Assembly (NCBI RefSeq): GCF_016801865.2
Contig: NC_068937.1
Coordinates: 8,450,207 to 8,514,206, forward strand
Source of the DNA: Culex pipiens pallens
Lineage: Eukaryota; Arthropoda; Insecta; Diptera; Culicidae
Direction: 5' to 3'
DNA length: 64,000 bases
Position 1 is the first letter of the stretch; every line of letters begins with the position of its first letter. The notes under the pieces were generated by a model that saw only the letters and a program-made list of their open reading frames with translations, was not told the DNA's origin and made no database searches. Shown here piece by piece: positions 1 through 11,522 of the stretch. The position numbers were made by a program, and so were the translations under genes.

Positions 1-828
1 AAGACCGTTAGACCTCATTATCGACAAGGAGGTTCCCCTCTCGGTTCAATCGGACAGCAAACAGCCACCAACCGTTATTTGGCAGTCGAGGGCGCTCCTG
101 TGACCGGCCATCGTCGACGTTAACGCCGAAGACGTTCATACTTTGAAACAGTAGCTATACACTCAAATCCCGGTGACTGGTCACTTTTTCGCTCGTCACC
201 GTTGGTTCGTCAAAGTCAAACTAAAAAGTGACGAACTGTCACTTTTTACACGGGACACACTCTTACTATCAAATCGAAATTGCATTTTTCAAATATTATC
301 AAGCATGCTGTCGTTCCGGACATCGCCACAGCCGTGTCCCTACTAGCCACCAGGATGCGTACACGTCAGAAGGGCGTGGCACATGTTTTTAGTATCAAAT
401 CAATTGCCGTTCAAGAGCCAAACGACAGGCGACACCTAGTGTTGAGTAGCAGAACAGAGCGAAGAATGTCGATTGAAATTTCCGCCCTTTGAGGTTATGT
501 ATGCGAATTCTGTTTTGTTAAATTCCAGCGTTGAGAACAACTTTTGAGCAAAAATTCGAGCTGATACTTTGTTAACTTTTGATGCTCTATCATTTTAAAC
601 AATATTATTTTTTCAAAATTATTTTTTTTCAAATTTTTTTTATTGCGTTAATTTATAGAGGGCAAAGAGTTAACAATCGTACTACTTGAATTTCTTCTCA
701 AAAGTTGTTCTATGAGCTGTAAATTCAATTTTAAGTTTGCATTCCTATGTAACCGAACAGCGAAAATTTGAATCGTCATTCTTCGATGCTTTGCGCCATC
801 TGTCGGAATTTTTGAGCTTTTGATCGCG
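1..828. other. Left-edge segment, repeat-like, no gene recognised
   Basis: Bases 2-103 stay open on the + strand and end at a TGA (101-103). About two thirds of the codons end in G or C, so this could be the tail of an ORF that starts outside the window, but I do not recognise the peptide. Around 168-265 there are several short palindromic AGTGAC/GTCACT sites. The block at about 300-380, with GCTGTCGTTCCGGACATCGC and CCACCAGGATGCGT, recurs in diverged form at 1541-1605 inside the next element. From 520 to 828 I see only AT-rich sequence. Confidence 0.4.
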
Positions 829-2733
829 AATTGAAGAATTCGACGACGTTTTTTCCGCTAGGTTCGCTGTTGTTCCAGCGGTGTTCGGAATGACAGCCCC
901 CATACAGCTTGAGCAGTTTTTAGGGAAAAATCGCGTTTATGATGAAAAATCAAGCATTTTCAGAAAAGTGGGGTATTGCAAAGTGTGGCAATTTCTCTAA
1001 CGATCACAATGTGTGGTGATTTGTAGTGATTAATTGTGACTGGTATTTTATTTAAACGATTTTTCTAAAAAGATGATCGATATTTTGGATAACTTGAGTT
1101 AAATGTTGCAAAAGTTAAAAGAAATGATGAAATGTTATGTAAAAGTGTTTAAACTTTACTTTTCTTCCCCTTTGACCAAAATATTGACCTTAAAAATGCA
1201 TTTTGGTTATTTTTTGGAATTTTTTGTAAAAAATCGAATAACTGGCATTTTTTTGAGAAAATTATTGTAATTTTGCTGTAATATGACTCTAATAGTTTGT
1301 TCTATCAATAATACACACATAAGGAGCATTATCAATCAAATAAATCATATTTAAATCAATTTTTCAAAAGATCTTTTTGGTAAATTTGAGGAAAAAACAT
1401 GAAAAATTAACTCAGCCCCTATGATTTATACATCATTCGATTCGTTTATGCGATTGCCACACTTTACAATAACTTTCATCGACGTTAAAAAATATTTTAA
1501 GGAAATAAAAATCAAAAACTGCAAAAAAAATAATATTTCCAAGCACGCTGTCATTCCGAACATCGTTGCGTAGTGCTTCTACTCGCCACCAGGATGCGTG
1601 CACGTTTCTGTCGAATCTCTCAATTGAGATAATGCTCCTTATGTGTGTATTATTGATAGAGGATTTGCAGCAAAGCTAAAAGACACATGTCGCCACCTAT
1701 GAACAAATAGCGTAAACCTATGATTTTTTTAAAAAATGTGTTTTTTCCTCCTTAATCAACATTTTTACAAAACTTATGCCGGATTCGGATGAGAAAAATT
1801 ATTTCCAACAATTTGGTGTACAACTTTCCAAAATTTGTTTGATTTTTCTATGAGAAAACTGTAAATTTATAAAAAGATAGTAATTTGGACTATTTGGCAA
1901 GAAAGTCTGTCAAAAATCAATAAAAATTGTTGAATATACCTTAACACATCTGTTATCAACTATATAACTGTATATTTCATTGATATATACGGGGAAACTA
2001 ATTTTTTCGTGTTCCAAAACATGTTTTTTAAAGAAAAAGGTCACAAATTTTTGCGCGCCCAAAAATTGATGTTCATTATCTTAAAGCAAAAAATTTTTCT
2101 CGTCTCTTGCAACCAGTTTCATTATGATTGATGCAGGGAATCATGAGAAATAAGCGATTTTGTTCTTCAATCCAGCAGAAAGGAATGCGATTTATGGCAA
2201 GTAACCTCATTTTGGCGCCACCTACATTTGAAACACAGTCGCGCTGCAAAACCTCAATAGAACAAACTATTAGAGTCATATTACAGCAAAATTACAATAA
2301 TTTTCTCAAAAAAATGCCAGTTATTCGATTTTTTACAAAAAATTCCAAAAAATAACCAAAATGCATTTTTAAGGTCAATATTTTGGTCAAAGGGGAAGAA
2401 AAGTAAAGTTTAAACACTTTTACATAACATTTCATCATTACTTTTAACTTTTGCAACATTTAACTCAAGTTATCCAAAATATCGATCATCTTTTTAGAAA
2501 AATCGTTTAAATAAAATACCAGTCACAATTAATCACTACAAATCACCACACATTGTGATCGTTAGAGAAATTGCCACACTTTGCAATACCCCACTTTTCT
2601 GAAAATGCTTGATTTTTCATCATAAACGCGATTTTTCCCTAAAAACTGCTCAAGCTGTATGGGGGCTGTCATTCCGAACACCGCTGGAACAACAGCGAAC
2701 CTAGCGGAAAAAACGTCGTCGAATTCTTCAATT
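829..2733. repeat. Large inverted repeat with 477-bp arms
   Basis: The left arm (829-1305) is the reverse complement of the right arm (2257-2733). Reading them base by base I found one mismatch, near the AAGTTAAAAG stretch. The 951-bp spacer begins with a second inverted repeat of 33 bp (1301-1333 against 1628-1660), which shares its first bases with the end of the left arm. The spacer also holds a diverged copy of the 300-380 block. No arm or spacer ORF looks coding. The near identity of the arms points to recent origin or gene conversion. It is probably a foldback-type element. A transcript through it would form a very long perfect hairpin. Confidence 0.92.
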
Positions 2734-3349
2734 GCATCCACATAACAAGAATAACCCGTAATGGCCGTAAGAGCAATGTCGTACCGGCCTTTTCAAAACG
2801 TTGCTCCAAATCTGTAGCGTGTTACTCATTTACATTCAAATTTACAGATCTATAACACATTATGTAATAACCTCCATCCGGGCTGCCTACCCGGTAGATG
2901 ACGTCATCTGATAATGCTATGAGAAAATTATTCTAATGCTTACCATATAAGTGGAAGATGACAATCCAATCACGTAATCCAGGTGACTTTTAAATTTTGA
3001 ACCTTCTTTTTTACACTTTCACGGGAGAGACGGCAAAATAATTTGGAACACCGCCTTGAACTTGAAGTCTTGTACGCCCGGAGCTCGAAATGAATGTGGT
3101 GTTAAGCATTTGATTCCAACGAAGCTGAGTCACAGTTTAAGCGCCAGCTGCCATAAGATAAGAAAATACAACTAACACAGTAAAAAATTGAGTATATTTG
3201 GAAGGTGTAATTTAGTAAGGTTGAATATTACCTCTTTTATCATGTAATTTTACCACAATTTAAACATCGCACCAGAAGTTAAAATTTATCATTTTTTTAG
3301 GTAAAATTACACATTTTCAATGGTATTTTTTATCGGTCACTATCGGAAT
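2734..3349. other. Intergenic or intronic DNA, no gene seen
   Basis: No coding-like frame. The only clear local feature is a perfect 14-bp palindrome near 2898 (AGATGACGTCATCT) that contains a CRE-type TGACGTCA core. The rest is AT-rich. Confidence 0.4.
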
Positions 3350-3496
3350 ATGCAATGAACCCTATCATCCGACGTATCAAACTTCATGAAATTGAAAGTT
3401 ATGACCATCTGAGATCATGCCGATGTCCCCTGACCCAACTTGGTCACTCCGGAACCGGTTACCGGTGGTCACTTGGCGACACTATCGGAATATGCA
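3350..3496. repeat. Short direct repeat around a 113-bp insert
   Basis: The 17-bp string CACTATCGGAATATGCA occurs at 3350-3366 and again at 3480-3496. The sequence between them is more GC-rich than its surroundings and carries TTGGTCACTCCGGAACCGG. This could be a two-copy tandem repeat, or a small insertion with a target duplication. Confidence 0.55.
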
Positions 3497-3557
3497 CGTC
3501 CAATTTCCCATAAGTTTTCCCTTGACAGCATTTCAATTGGATGTAAGGGCTTACATA

Positions 3558-3845
3558 AGTTACGGAAATTGCTTTCCGCATAATTGATCGACGCCACCAA
3601 CATCGTCAGCACAGCCGGCAACAGTAACCCAAACTGCTAACAAAGCTAAACTTCGTTTACCTCGCCGCGATTGAAGCAAGTCGCTCGATTAATGCTTTGC
3701 AAGCAAAACCTCAGTACCTCGTGTGTGAGGCTCTGGGGGACTTTTCGATCGCAATAAAATCAGAACGTTTTGGACAGTCTAACACAACGCGTCGGCGTTA
3801 TTTATTTCGAAACTTCCCCCCTTTCATAATGGGATCTTTATAACT
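3558..3845 (+). repeat. Left LTR
   Basis: This 288-bp terminal repeat contains a polyadenylation signal AATAAA at about 3753-3758. The segment TGGCGCAGTCGAG, which starts on its last base, is the likely primer-binding site. Confidence 0.93.
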
Positions 3846-4799
3846 GGCGCAGTCGAGTCTTCGCCGGAAGGTGGCTGTGCCCAGTGATTGAAGTGGTCGT
3901 TCGCGAAAATCTCGGTAGTGAGACCAAAAGTGCAAGTTAATGCGAAAAACACGGCAGTTGTTCATTCAGCAGAAATTCGTCACCAACGGCTCTGGAGATC
4001 AGGAGTGAAGCCGCCAAGGAAATTACCTGGTGAAGCAGCCACCGACCGAAGAAGATGAACCAACGTTATCCGCTGGATACTTCGGCAAGAGGCGTGATAC
4101 CATCGTGTGCACATCGCGAAAAACTCAGAACCGAGTTCAGGAGCGCAGCACGACATGGATTTCAACACCTTCGACGAGGGAGACAAAGGAACAGCGTTAC
4201 CCGGATTTTCAACAAGCAACAAAATTTAAAGTGAAAAAAATCTAAATTCAAAATTCAAAAATATTTTTCCAAATTTGATAAGTTAAGTGAGTGTGTGTGT
4301 GAGTAAAAACAAAATCAGCAATTCGGAAATCATTTAAATAATTCAGCATGATCAGATTAACTAATTTGACAAAAGGAAAAAACACGATTCAAAATTTATT
4401 TTTTTAGAAGGTGTGTGAGTGATAAAAAAAAACAAAGAAAACCATTTCAAAATTATGCAGCAAAAAAAATTCAGTTAATCGAGTGTGTTTGAAATTGTTG
4501 TGAGGAAACATTACAATGAAATAATAGTTTGTTTGTAATAGCTAATTACAAATCTCAATTTGTAATTCAGAGTTACAAAAGTGTAATAAATGAAGATGTA
4601 ATTAAGGATTACGTAATCTTTGATTACAAATATTTGTAACACTTAATTACAAAACAGCAACAACTATAATGTTTCAAACATCACCAAAGAAGCTTAAGAT
4701 ATTTCAAACTCGCTGAGTGACCTGTTTGGTAGTTCTTTCCGATGGAAAATTTATGTGCAGTCGATACGGATCGGGACGATCCTTTCTTGGTGAGGGAGC

Positions 4800-5087
4800 A
4801 GTTACGGAAATTGCTTTCCGCATAATTGATCGACGCCACCAACATCGTCAGCACAGCCGGCAACAGTAACCCAAACTGCTAACAAAGCTAAACTTCGTTT
4901 ACCTCGCCGCGATTGAAGCAAGTCGCTCGATTAATGCTTTGCAAGCAAAACCTCAGTACCTCGTGTGTGAGGCTCTGGGGGACTTTTCGATCGCAATAAA
5001 ATCAGAACGTTTTGGACAGTCTAACACAACGCGTCGGCGTTATTTATTTCGAAACTTCCCCCCTTTCATAATGGGATCTTTATAACT
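4800..5087 (+). repeat. Right LTR
   Basis: This copy reads as identical to the left LTR over 288 bp and is followed at once by the CATA target duplication. Confidence 0.93.
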
Positions 5088-5091
5088 CATA

Positions 5092-5728
5092 TATAAGCTT
5101 AATTACATTGCTAATAACTGAAAATAGAATATTTTTTTCGGTGTGGTAGAAACCAGGACAGTAAATTTGCTTACGTAAATATAAAAACGATATAAACCAA
5201 AAAGCTGTCAAAGACAAACTTATGGGAAATTGCAAGAGCTTTCCGGTAAAAATATTTACGAGACCAAGTCTGTCATATAAAAATTGCCAAATACCACAAA
5301 AAAAAACCATTTTTTCAACATTTTTATTTTTAAACCCGCTGTATCTTCCCAAGGATTGGACATAGGACAATGGTCAATATGGTGACTTTTATGTAAAATT
5401 GTCTGGAGAATCGATTCCCACTACTGGTTTTTAAAAATTTTGACGTTTAGACCACTTTTCAAAAAAACATTTTTAGTAAATGATTTTTGTATTTTTTTAG
5501 GAGAGACATACCATCCTGCATTTTTCGTCAGTCTTTTGTTAACATTTTAGACTATTTCCTCAAAAATTTTGAACGAAAAAAAATCGTGACATCACCTTTA
5601 AATTTATGTTTTAGACTTAAAAATCAAAAAATCTCATAGATGTTGCGAGTATTTTTGTTTCAGTGTATTTTTTTTCAGAAAGCTCGTCCAATTTCCAACA
5701 AGTTTGTCTTTGACCACTTTTTGATACG
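5092..5728. other. AT-rich DNA without a recognised feature
   Basis: Poly-A and poly-T rich sequence with no coding-like frame. It forms the left flank of the retroposon insertion that follows. Confidence 0.4.
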
Positions 5729-5751
5729 ACGCAACGGCTTCGAGATACAGT

Positions 5752-6564
5752 GAAAAAAAGAGTGAAATTTGTACAATTTTGGAGACTTTGCTGCCCTTTT
5801 CGGCAAGTGTCAACTATGGGAGCTGAGGCAATTACGAAGTGGCCATCAATGAAACGTTCCTGTTGTTCCTGCCCCGTATACCAGAAATGTCCTTACTAAA
5901 CCAACGTAATTCAAGTACTGCTGGATGTGGACGAGAATTTGCTTCAATATTTTGATTGAGTGTGCTTAGTGATGGCCATCGTCCGGAAACTTCTAAGGTC
6001 AAGCCGGTCGCAGGGTTCGTGTGGTGCAAGATTTCGGCTACCTGATCTCAAGTTCCATCAAGTTTGATCAAGTCCTAAACCATGGATTACTAATTTGGTG
6101 AGACCTTTCCTATTTGAATAACAACATATTCCTTCATCTACTCCAACATTCTCACATTTCACTTAAGTCAACCTACGCCAATTTTATTATATACGTGGTA
6201 GGGTGTTCCCTTGGTCGTTCGCTGTGAGTTGTGGATTGCCTGCTTCTCTAATGAAGGTTCGACTGAGGGGGCATGCTTATTAATTTCTCGTCGCTCCATA
6301 CCCTCAGTGACGTGATGGGAGCAAGGGCGTCTATGCAAAGTGTCCCTACACCCGCTACAAATTTCCGGCGCTTGGGGTGGGAAGAGGGAAACCATTTTAT
6401 TTTATGCGCCGGTATTTGTAGCATAAAAATTCGTGCAAAAAAACTTATGCACGTGGGTGTACAGATTACGGAGTAAAAGATGATCGAATTGTTCACCTAG
6501 CGCTCACATGTGTTCCAGGACCAAGTTGCCTGCGGGTATGGGGATCATACATACATACATACAT
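5752..6564 (+). mobile_element. 5'-truncated non-LTR retrotransposon with (CATA)n tail
   Basis: A 23-bp direct repeat (5729-5751 and 6565-6587; core CGCAACGGCTTCGAGATACA) flanks an 813-bp insert that ends in about five CATA units. A target duplication of this length plus a 3' simple-repeat tail is the signature of target-primed reverse transcription. The insert is more GC-rich than its surroundings and holds no long + frame, so it is probably a 3'-untranslated or decayed part of a longer element. I cannot name the clade. Confidence 0.85.
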
Positions 6565-6876
6565 ACGCAACGGCTTCGAGATACAGTAATTTTAAAATTA
6601 CACAATGCAAAAATATTTAAATTACTTTCGCCCTTCTCAAATGTTATTTTCGAGTACTATTGGCTCCATATACACAAAAATGGCTTATATAGGCCTAGGA
6701 TAACATGTCTACAAAGTTTCATTGAAATCGGAGAGGGTCGGGTACAAAAGTACCAGAAAAATTCCTTATTTGAGCTGGAATTGCTCAAGGGCGAAACCTT
6801 GGATGTAAACAAACTGTCTATCCAACTTGCTCTAGTGACAGTTCACGTTGACTAAGAGTGGAATTGGCTGTTTGTT

Positions 6877-7005
6877 TATAGAGTTATCTAAGCCCGATCT
6901 CACGCACACTAGCACGTCATTTGTTTTTGCTGGCGGGTACAAAATTTAACCTCAATCTTTTTCGTGTACGTACACGCAATACATGCGCACGTAGATAACT
7001 CTATA
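6877..7005. mobile_element. Small MITE with 14-bp terminal inverted repeats
   Basis: TATAGAGTTATCTA at 6877-6890 is the inverse of TAGATAACTCTATA at 6992-7005, giving a 129-bp palindromic element. Inside, around 6964-6977, lies a perfect 14-bp palindrome CGTGTACGTACACG. No target duplication is obvious. Confidence 0.7.
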
Positions 7006-7336
7006 TCCACGAATGTGTGAAAGCAGTAACTAAAACTACAATTTAAAATTATATTGCATTCTTCATATTCCCCTCTCCTGCCAATCATCAAAAAGTGATG
7101 CTTTCTACTCGCTTGATTTAAAACTAGAATAAACAAATCTTTAGTTTTTTCAGCGTTGAAGAACTCTTTTCAAATGATAGTTGGAAACTCCAATCATTAT
7201 AAAGAGTTCAGGACGGTTCTCATACAAATATTAGTAGTTTTTTCATTGAAAAAAAAGTTTTCCGATTTTGGCAACATACAAATCACGAAAAATTGTCTAA
7301 GCTTTTCAGTTACGGTGTAATCAACGCTTTCTTTTT

Positions 7337-7337
7337 G

Positions 7338-7397
<60 letters not shown>
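7337..7397. repeat. (TG)n microsatellite
   Basis: About 30 TG units. On the minus strand the array would be a (CA)n tail that follows GCTAACGGTGCTAACGC, like the (CA)n-tailed retroposons found elsewhere in the window. I could not find a matching target duplication, so its origin stays open. Confidence 0.9.
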
Positions 7398-7399
<2 letters not shown>

Positions 7400-7720
7400 G
7401 CTAAGCGTTAGCACCGTTAGCACCACTTAGCCACAAAGACTTACCGAGGTTAAATGTTGTTCCGCGCAGCATGCACCTCGGTTGCATACACATCAGGCGA
7501 TTCAGCCCAACACGAACAACGAACGCTTACCGATCTAGACTAGAGTTTAATGGGCAGATATCGTACAGTTTTCCTTTTTTTTTTTTGGTTCGAAACCAAT
7601 TATTGAAATTTACTTGTGAATGTTAAAGTTTAACTCATTTTGAAAAAAAGGGGTCTAAACACTTTTGTTTTTTTTTACATTTTTTACATATCGTTTGACG
7701 AACAAATGTTAAAAAAGTCC

Positions 7721-8802
7721 GTCCAGACTCGTGTATCCGAAGGTTTTTATGGGACTGTGGAAGGTTTTTATGGGACTGTGTATAATCGAATCATGAACAA
7801 AACTAAGGCGTCATCCATAAAGTACGTACGCTCTTAGGGGGGGAGGGGGTGTTACCGTACGTGTGACAAGATGTGACGAAGGGGGAAGGGGGGGTTTGCG
7901 AGACTGTGACGTCACGCTAGGTTGTTTTTTTATGATTGCATAATATTAATTCGAAATGTACACAATTAAATTAAATCCTCGTTTCTAAAATTGTTTGCTT
8001 ACTATTATTTAGAAGTACCCGTCATCAGGTGTGACATTGAGTCTGGAGGGTGAGATTGGGTCATACAAATTTCTGCATTTTTGTATACCCCAAACTCACC
8101 CCCAGACCCAATGGCACCCCTGATGACTTTATCACATTATAATTTATTATAAAGTCACATTTTTTCAGCTGGAACTTTAATATTTTTCAAAATCTTGACT
8201 GATAACAATAAATGCTTTGAAAGCAGGGTGTTGATAAGAAAACTGCTATAAATGGTTTAAACTTATTAGATACAAAGCTGTGAAAAACAGTTTTCAAGAT
8301 TTTTTAATACTTGAATGTTATACCAGGTCTTCTAATTTTTAAAAGATGCATAATTATTTTTTGTATCGTAATGTTTATTCTAAAAAAGAATAATTAGACA
8401 ATTTATTATTATTTTTTCATATTGAAATTGGCAAAAATACCAAAATTATGAGAGTTTAAAGATATAAAAACTATAAAAAAATCCCATCGAAAACAAGGGG
8501 AAAGGGGGGGGGGTCTGGCAAAATGTGATGTACTTTTTGAGGGGGGGTTCAACCTTGTGTGACAAAGTGTGACATAAGGGGGAGGGGGGGTTAATTTTGG
8601 CTGATTTTTGCGTGACATACTTTATGGATGACGCCTAATGTATATTTTGTTTTTGCCTATTAAATTACCGAATGCGTTAACTCAATACTTCACCATCGCC
8701 ATTTTGGCTGCCATCACTTTGAAGTAGTTTAGGGCTTTTTCATAACTCGAATATCCGAAGATACATTTTTCTAAGGCCTTTGGATAATCGAGTCTGGACT
8801 GT
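7721..8802. mobile_element. Pogo-like MITE, copy 1, split by a nested MITE
   Basis: The left end (GTCCAGACTCGTGTATCCGA, 7721) and the right end (GGATAATCGAGTCTGGACTG, ending about 8801) match the ends of five other copies in this window. The body is interrupted at 7804 by an unrelated Harbinger-like MITE. The distal part holds CGCCATTTTGGCTGCCAT (about 8697-8714). Ends of the form CAGT...ACTG with TA duplications in the better copies suggest the pogo/Tc1 group. No transposase is present. Confidence 0.8.
7807..8635. mobile_element. Harbinger-like MITE nested in the pogo-like copy
   Basis: Its ends are inverted (GGCGTCATCCATAAAGTA near 7807 and TACTTTATGGATGACGCC ending 8635). It is flanked by the 3-bp duplication TAA (7804-7806 and 8636-8638), which fits the PIF/Harbinger preference. 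G-rich runs sit just inside both ends. The middle is AT-rich and non-coding. Confidence 0.85.
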
Positions 8803-9724
8803 GTGTGTGTGTTTTTTTTTTTAAATTACAACCTACGCTAATAACGACCTTGTGCCATATGATTGTGCAACTTTGGATCATCGGTGACATTGCGGTTGCT
8901 CAAGTTCAAGAGTTCAACGTTGCGCAACAAACCGACCGTGCAGAATATCATTATGACATCGGTTCACGTGGCGCAACTTCCTGGCAAGTGAAGGTTATGT
9001 TTAAGGCATATCTTTTGGTCGGATATTTTTTTTTAATTGAGATTTGGACTACCTTTCAGAAGAGAGATTGTTCTAACCTTAGTCAGGCAATTAACCTAAC
9101 GTGCTGGCAAACATTCCCAAACGCACCAAAACCTCCAAGTTCCGGCGCAAATTACCCGTTCGACATACCCCGCGGCAATGGCACGCCACACTGACATCAC
9201 TTTCAATTGCGATTGTCATCATTTTCGAACGGCCCCACTACTGTAATTTGGTCCGCATGGCTGATGGGACGACCACCCAGCTGTCACGGCGCACCGAAGA
9301 TTGCCAGTTCCGGCCGAGGTCGATGGACCGAAATCGATTTCAGAACTTGACACCGATTCGGAGCAGCAAGCGAGTTCGGACGGCCAGAATTCGGGGTACG
9401 ACCTTCACTTTGGGAAAAGCCGTGGCCAATTTGGATTTGTCGCAGAGTGTTGAATTCCGTTTTTTTTTTTTGCGGCTTTTCTAGTCGTCGATTGTTTTGT
9501 TTTAGAGCTCCGCTCAATTACCATGACAATAATGGTTAATAATGGCTTGGGGCTATGAAAGGTAGTGGGGAGGGTGGTGCCCAAATCAACGGATGGATCG
9601 ACCTTGGCAAAACTTTGAATGCGGCTAATTTAATGCCGGTGGTGGAATTTGGCTTTTGGAACAGAAAGCGCCGTTGATTACGAATGTTTAAATCTAGCTA
9701 ATTGGCTCAGAACAGAATTGCACT
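8803..9724. other. Moderately GC-rich non-coding segment
   Basis: Around 9090-9450 the base composition rises and repeats disappear. Overlapping frames are open on both strands (for example 9101-9484 + and 9284-9517 -), but none shows codon bias or a domain. I read this as unique intronic or upstream DNA, possibly regulatory. Confidence 0.4.
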
Positions 9725-9858
9725 TCAAGTGCGGACTTCAGAATTGAAACTTCACTGAAGTTGTAGGGGTAAATCAATGTGATTTTTTGTTTTGATGGAA
9801 TGCGGTAAGTACTACTAGAATTAAGGCTGTCAATCTGTCACCTGTCAATCTGTCAATA
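9725..9858 (-). repeat. Dispersed GAAGTCCGTGATTG module, inverted copy
   Basis: On the + strand it reads GCGGACTTCAGAATTG (9731), then GGTAAGTACTACTAG (9804), then a pair of CTGTCAATCTGTCA-like stretches (9827-9855). This is the reverse of the order in the copies at 20.2, 60.0 and 61.1 kb. In this orientation the + strand carries a strong splice-donor-like GGTAAGTA. Confidence 0.7.
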
Positions 9859-9978
9859 GTATATAAGAGGTAATAAGCGAATTTTGCCTACAAATTATAT
9901 AGGATTCTCACTGAAGAGTTCAAATTGTATGTGAAGTTGTAAAGCAATGTATCCGAATTAGACTATTTTTAATACTTT

Positions 9979-11522
9979 CAGGGTTGTTACGGGAAAGTTG
10001 AAATAAAATCCGCGCCAAATCCGCGCCGACCGAAACCTCAATCCGCGCCATATAAAAAAAATCGCGACCACATTCAAGAAATGTTATTTCCAAAGAAAAA
10101 AACTAATACAGAAAGTATTTGATAAAAAAATGAAACGAGTTTTATGTTTGAAGGAATGAAAGCAAAAAATCCTTTTAAAAAATACCTCAAGAGACGTCAA
10201 GAAAAGTGTCACCAAAAAAATTCTTTTTGCAAATCAGAGGGATACTACAATAATTTTGACCAATATAAACAAAATAGAAAATTATAAACCAATATAAACA
10301 AAATTTAAAAATCAAATAAATGAAATTTAACTTCAAAAATATAAGCTCATAAAAACCAAAATCTAAAATTTTAATATGATTAAATTTTAGATTTCGAAAT
10401 TCTCAAAAATTCAAAATCTATCAATTTTAATACAGATTGTATTCTAAATTCCTCACTAAAATTTCATTCCGCAACAAATTGCATTTCCAATATTTTAAAT
10501 ATTTTCTTCTAAGAATTTAAGAATTTAAGAATTTAAAAATTTAAGAATTTAAGAATTTAAGAATTTAAGAATTTAAGAATTTAAGAATTTAAGAATTTAA
10601 GAATTTAAGAATTTAAGAATTTAAGAATTTAAGAATTTAAGAATTTAAGAATTTGAGAATTTAAGAATTTAAGAATTTAAGAATTTAAGAATTTAAGAAT
10701 TTAAGAATTTAAGAATTTAAGAATTTAAGAATTTAAGAATTTAAGAATTTAAGAATTTAAGAATTTAAGAATTTAAGAATTTAAGAATTTAAGAATTTAA
10801 GAATTTAAGAATTTAAAAATTTAAATTTTATTTGAGATTTTTTAGATTTCCGTTTTTTGTTTGTTTGCAAAATTGTTTTAAATTTAATTTTTTTACTTTT
10901 CAAATTTTGATTTTTTTAATTTTGATTTTTTTTATTTTGAATTTTTCTTTAAATTTAGAATTTTGGATTTTTTTTTTGAGGTTTTGAATTTCAGATTTTT
11001 GAATGTTCTGACCTTTTTATTTTTTGCCAAGAATGTTTAAATTTAGAAAAATATATCTACGGGTAAATCCCATCTAAAATTCAAAGGCAAATTGAATATA
11101 TCCACTATAAAATTAAAAATAAATAAGGTTTTTAACATTACTCAAATTCAAAAGAAATTACATATTCAGAGCCGGATATATTAAGACATTAGTTAAGTGT
11201 AGTAGAAATTTTTTTTAGGAATTTCTCAACCATAAATTTAAAAAATAATCTCTACATAATCTTACATCTTATTTTTCGAAAATACAAACAAACATTTTCA
11301 GAAAAAAAATCTATTAATAAGAAATTGAAATTGCACTCAATGGAAAAAAAACATATTCTCGCAATTCTTGATAATATTTTTCTTAATAACTTGAAAGTAA
11401 TTCTATCTATTTATTTATCAAAATTGCCATCCGCGCAAAATCCGCGCCTGAGCAAAATTAGTCAACAAATCCGCGCCAAATCCGCGCTATCCGCGCGATC
11501 CGCGCCGTCCGTAACAACCCTG
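9979..11522. mobile_element. CAGGG-ended non-autonomous DNA transposon
   Basis: Perfect 14-bp terminal inverted repeats CAGGGTTGTTACGG (9979-9992) and CCGTAACAACCCTG (11509-11522) are flanked by the direct repeat TACTTT (9973-9978 and 11523-11528). Both subterminal zones carry multiple ATCCGCGCC units in the same orientation, at about 10008-10050 and 11429-11508. They are conspicuous in otherwise AT-rich DNA and may be transposase-binding sites. The middle holds an 8-mer satellite. No transposase ORF. The termini look hAT-like, but the duplication is 6 bp, not 8, so the superfamily is uncertain. Confidence 0.85.
10511..10825. repeat. (GAATTTAA)n tandem array
   Basis: About 39 copies of an 8-bp unit, nearly uniform, with rare variants such as GAATTTGA near 10650. 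It lies inside the CAGGG-ended element, so it may have been spread with that element. Confidence 0.95.

Larger units (their letters stand above)
3558..5087 (+). mobile_element. Complete non-autonomous gypsy-type LTR retrotransposon
   Basis: Two 288-bp LTRs (3558-3845 and 4800-5087) read as identical. They begin AGTTACGG and end TATAACT, so the termini are inverted AGTTA/TAACT as in the Drosophila gypsy class. A 4-bp target duplication CATA flanks the element (3554-3557 and 5088-5091). Directly after the left LTR comes TGGCGCAGTCGAG, which resembles the gypsy-class primer-binding site. A short purine-rich tract (GGTGAGGGAGC) precedes the right LTR. The internal region is only 954 bp and has no gag, protease or polymerase domain; its longest + frame is 71 codons at 4030-4245. 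The element must have been mobilised in trans. Identical LTRs imply a young insertion. Confidence 0.95.

Noticed and set aside
10511..10825. Telomeric repeat
   Set aside because: The unit is GAATTTAA, not TTAGG, and it lies inside a transposon.
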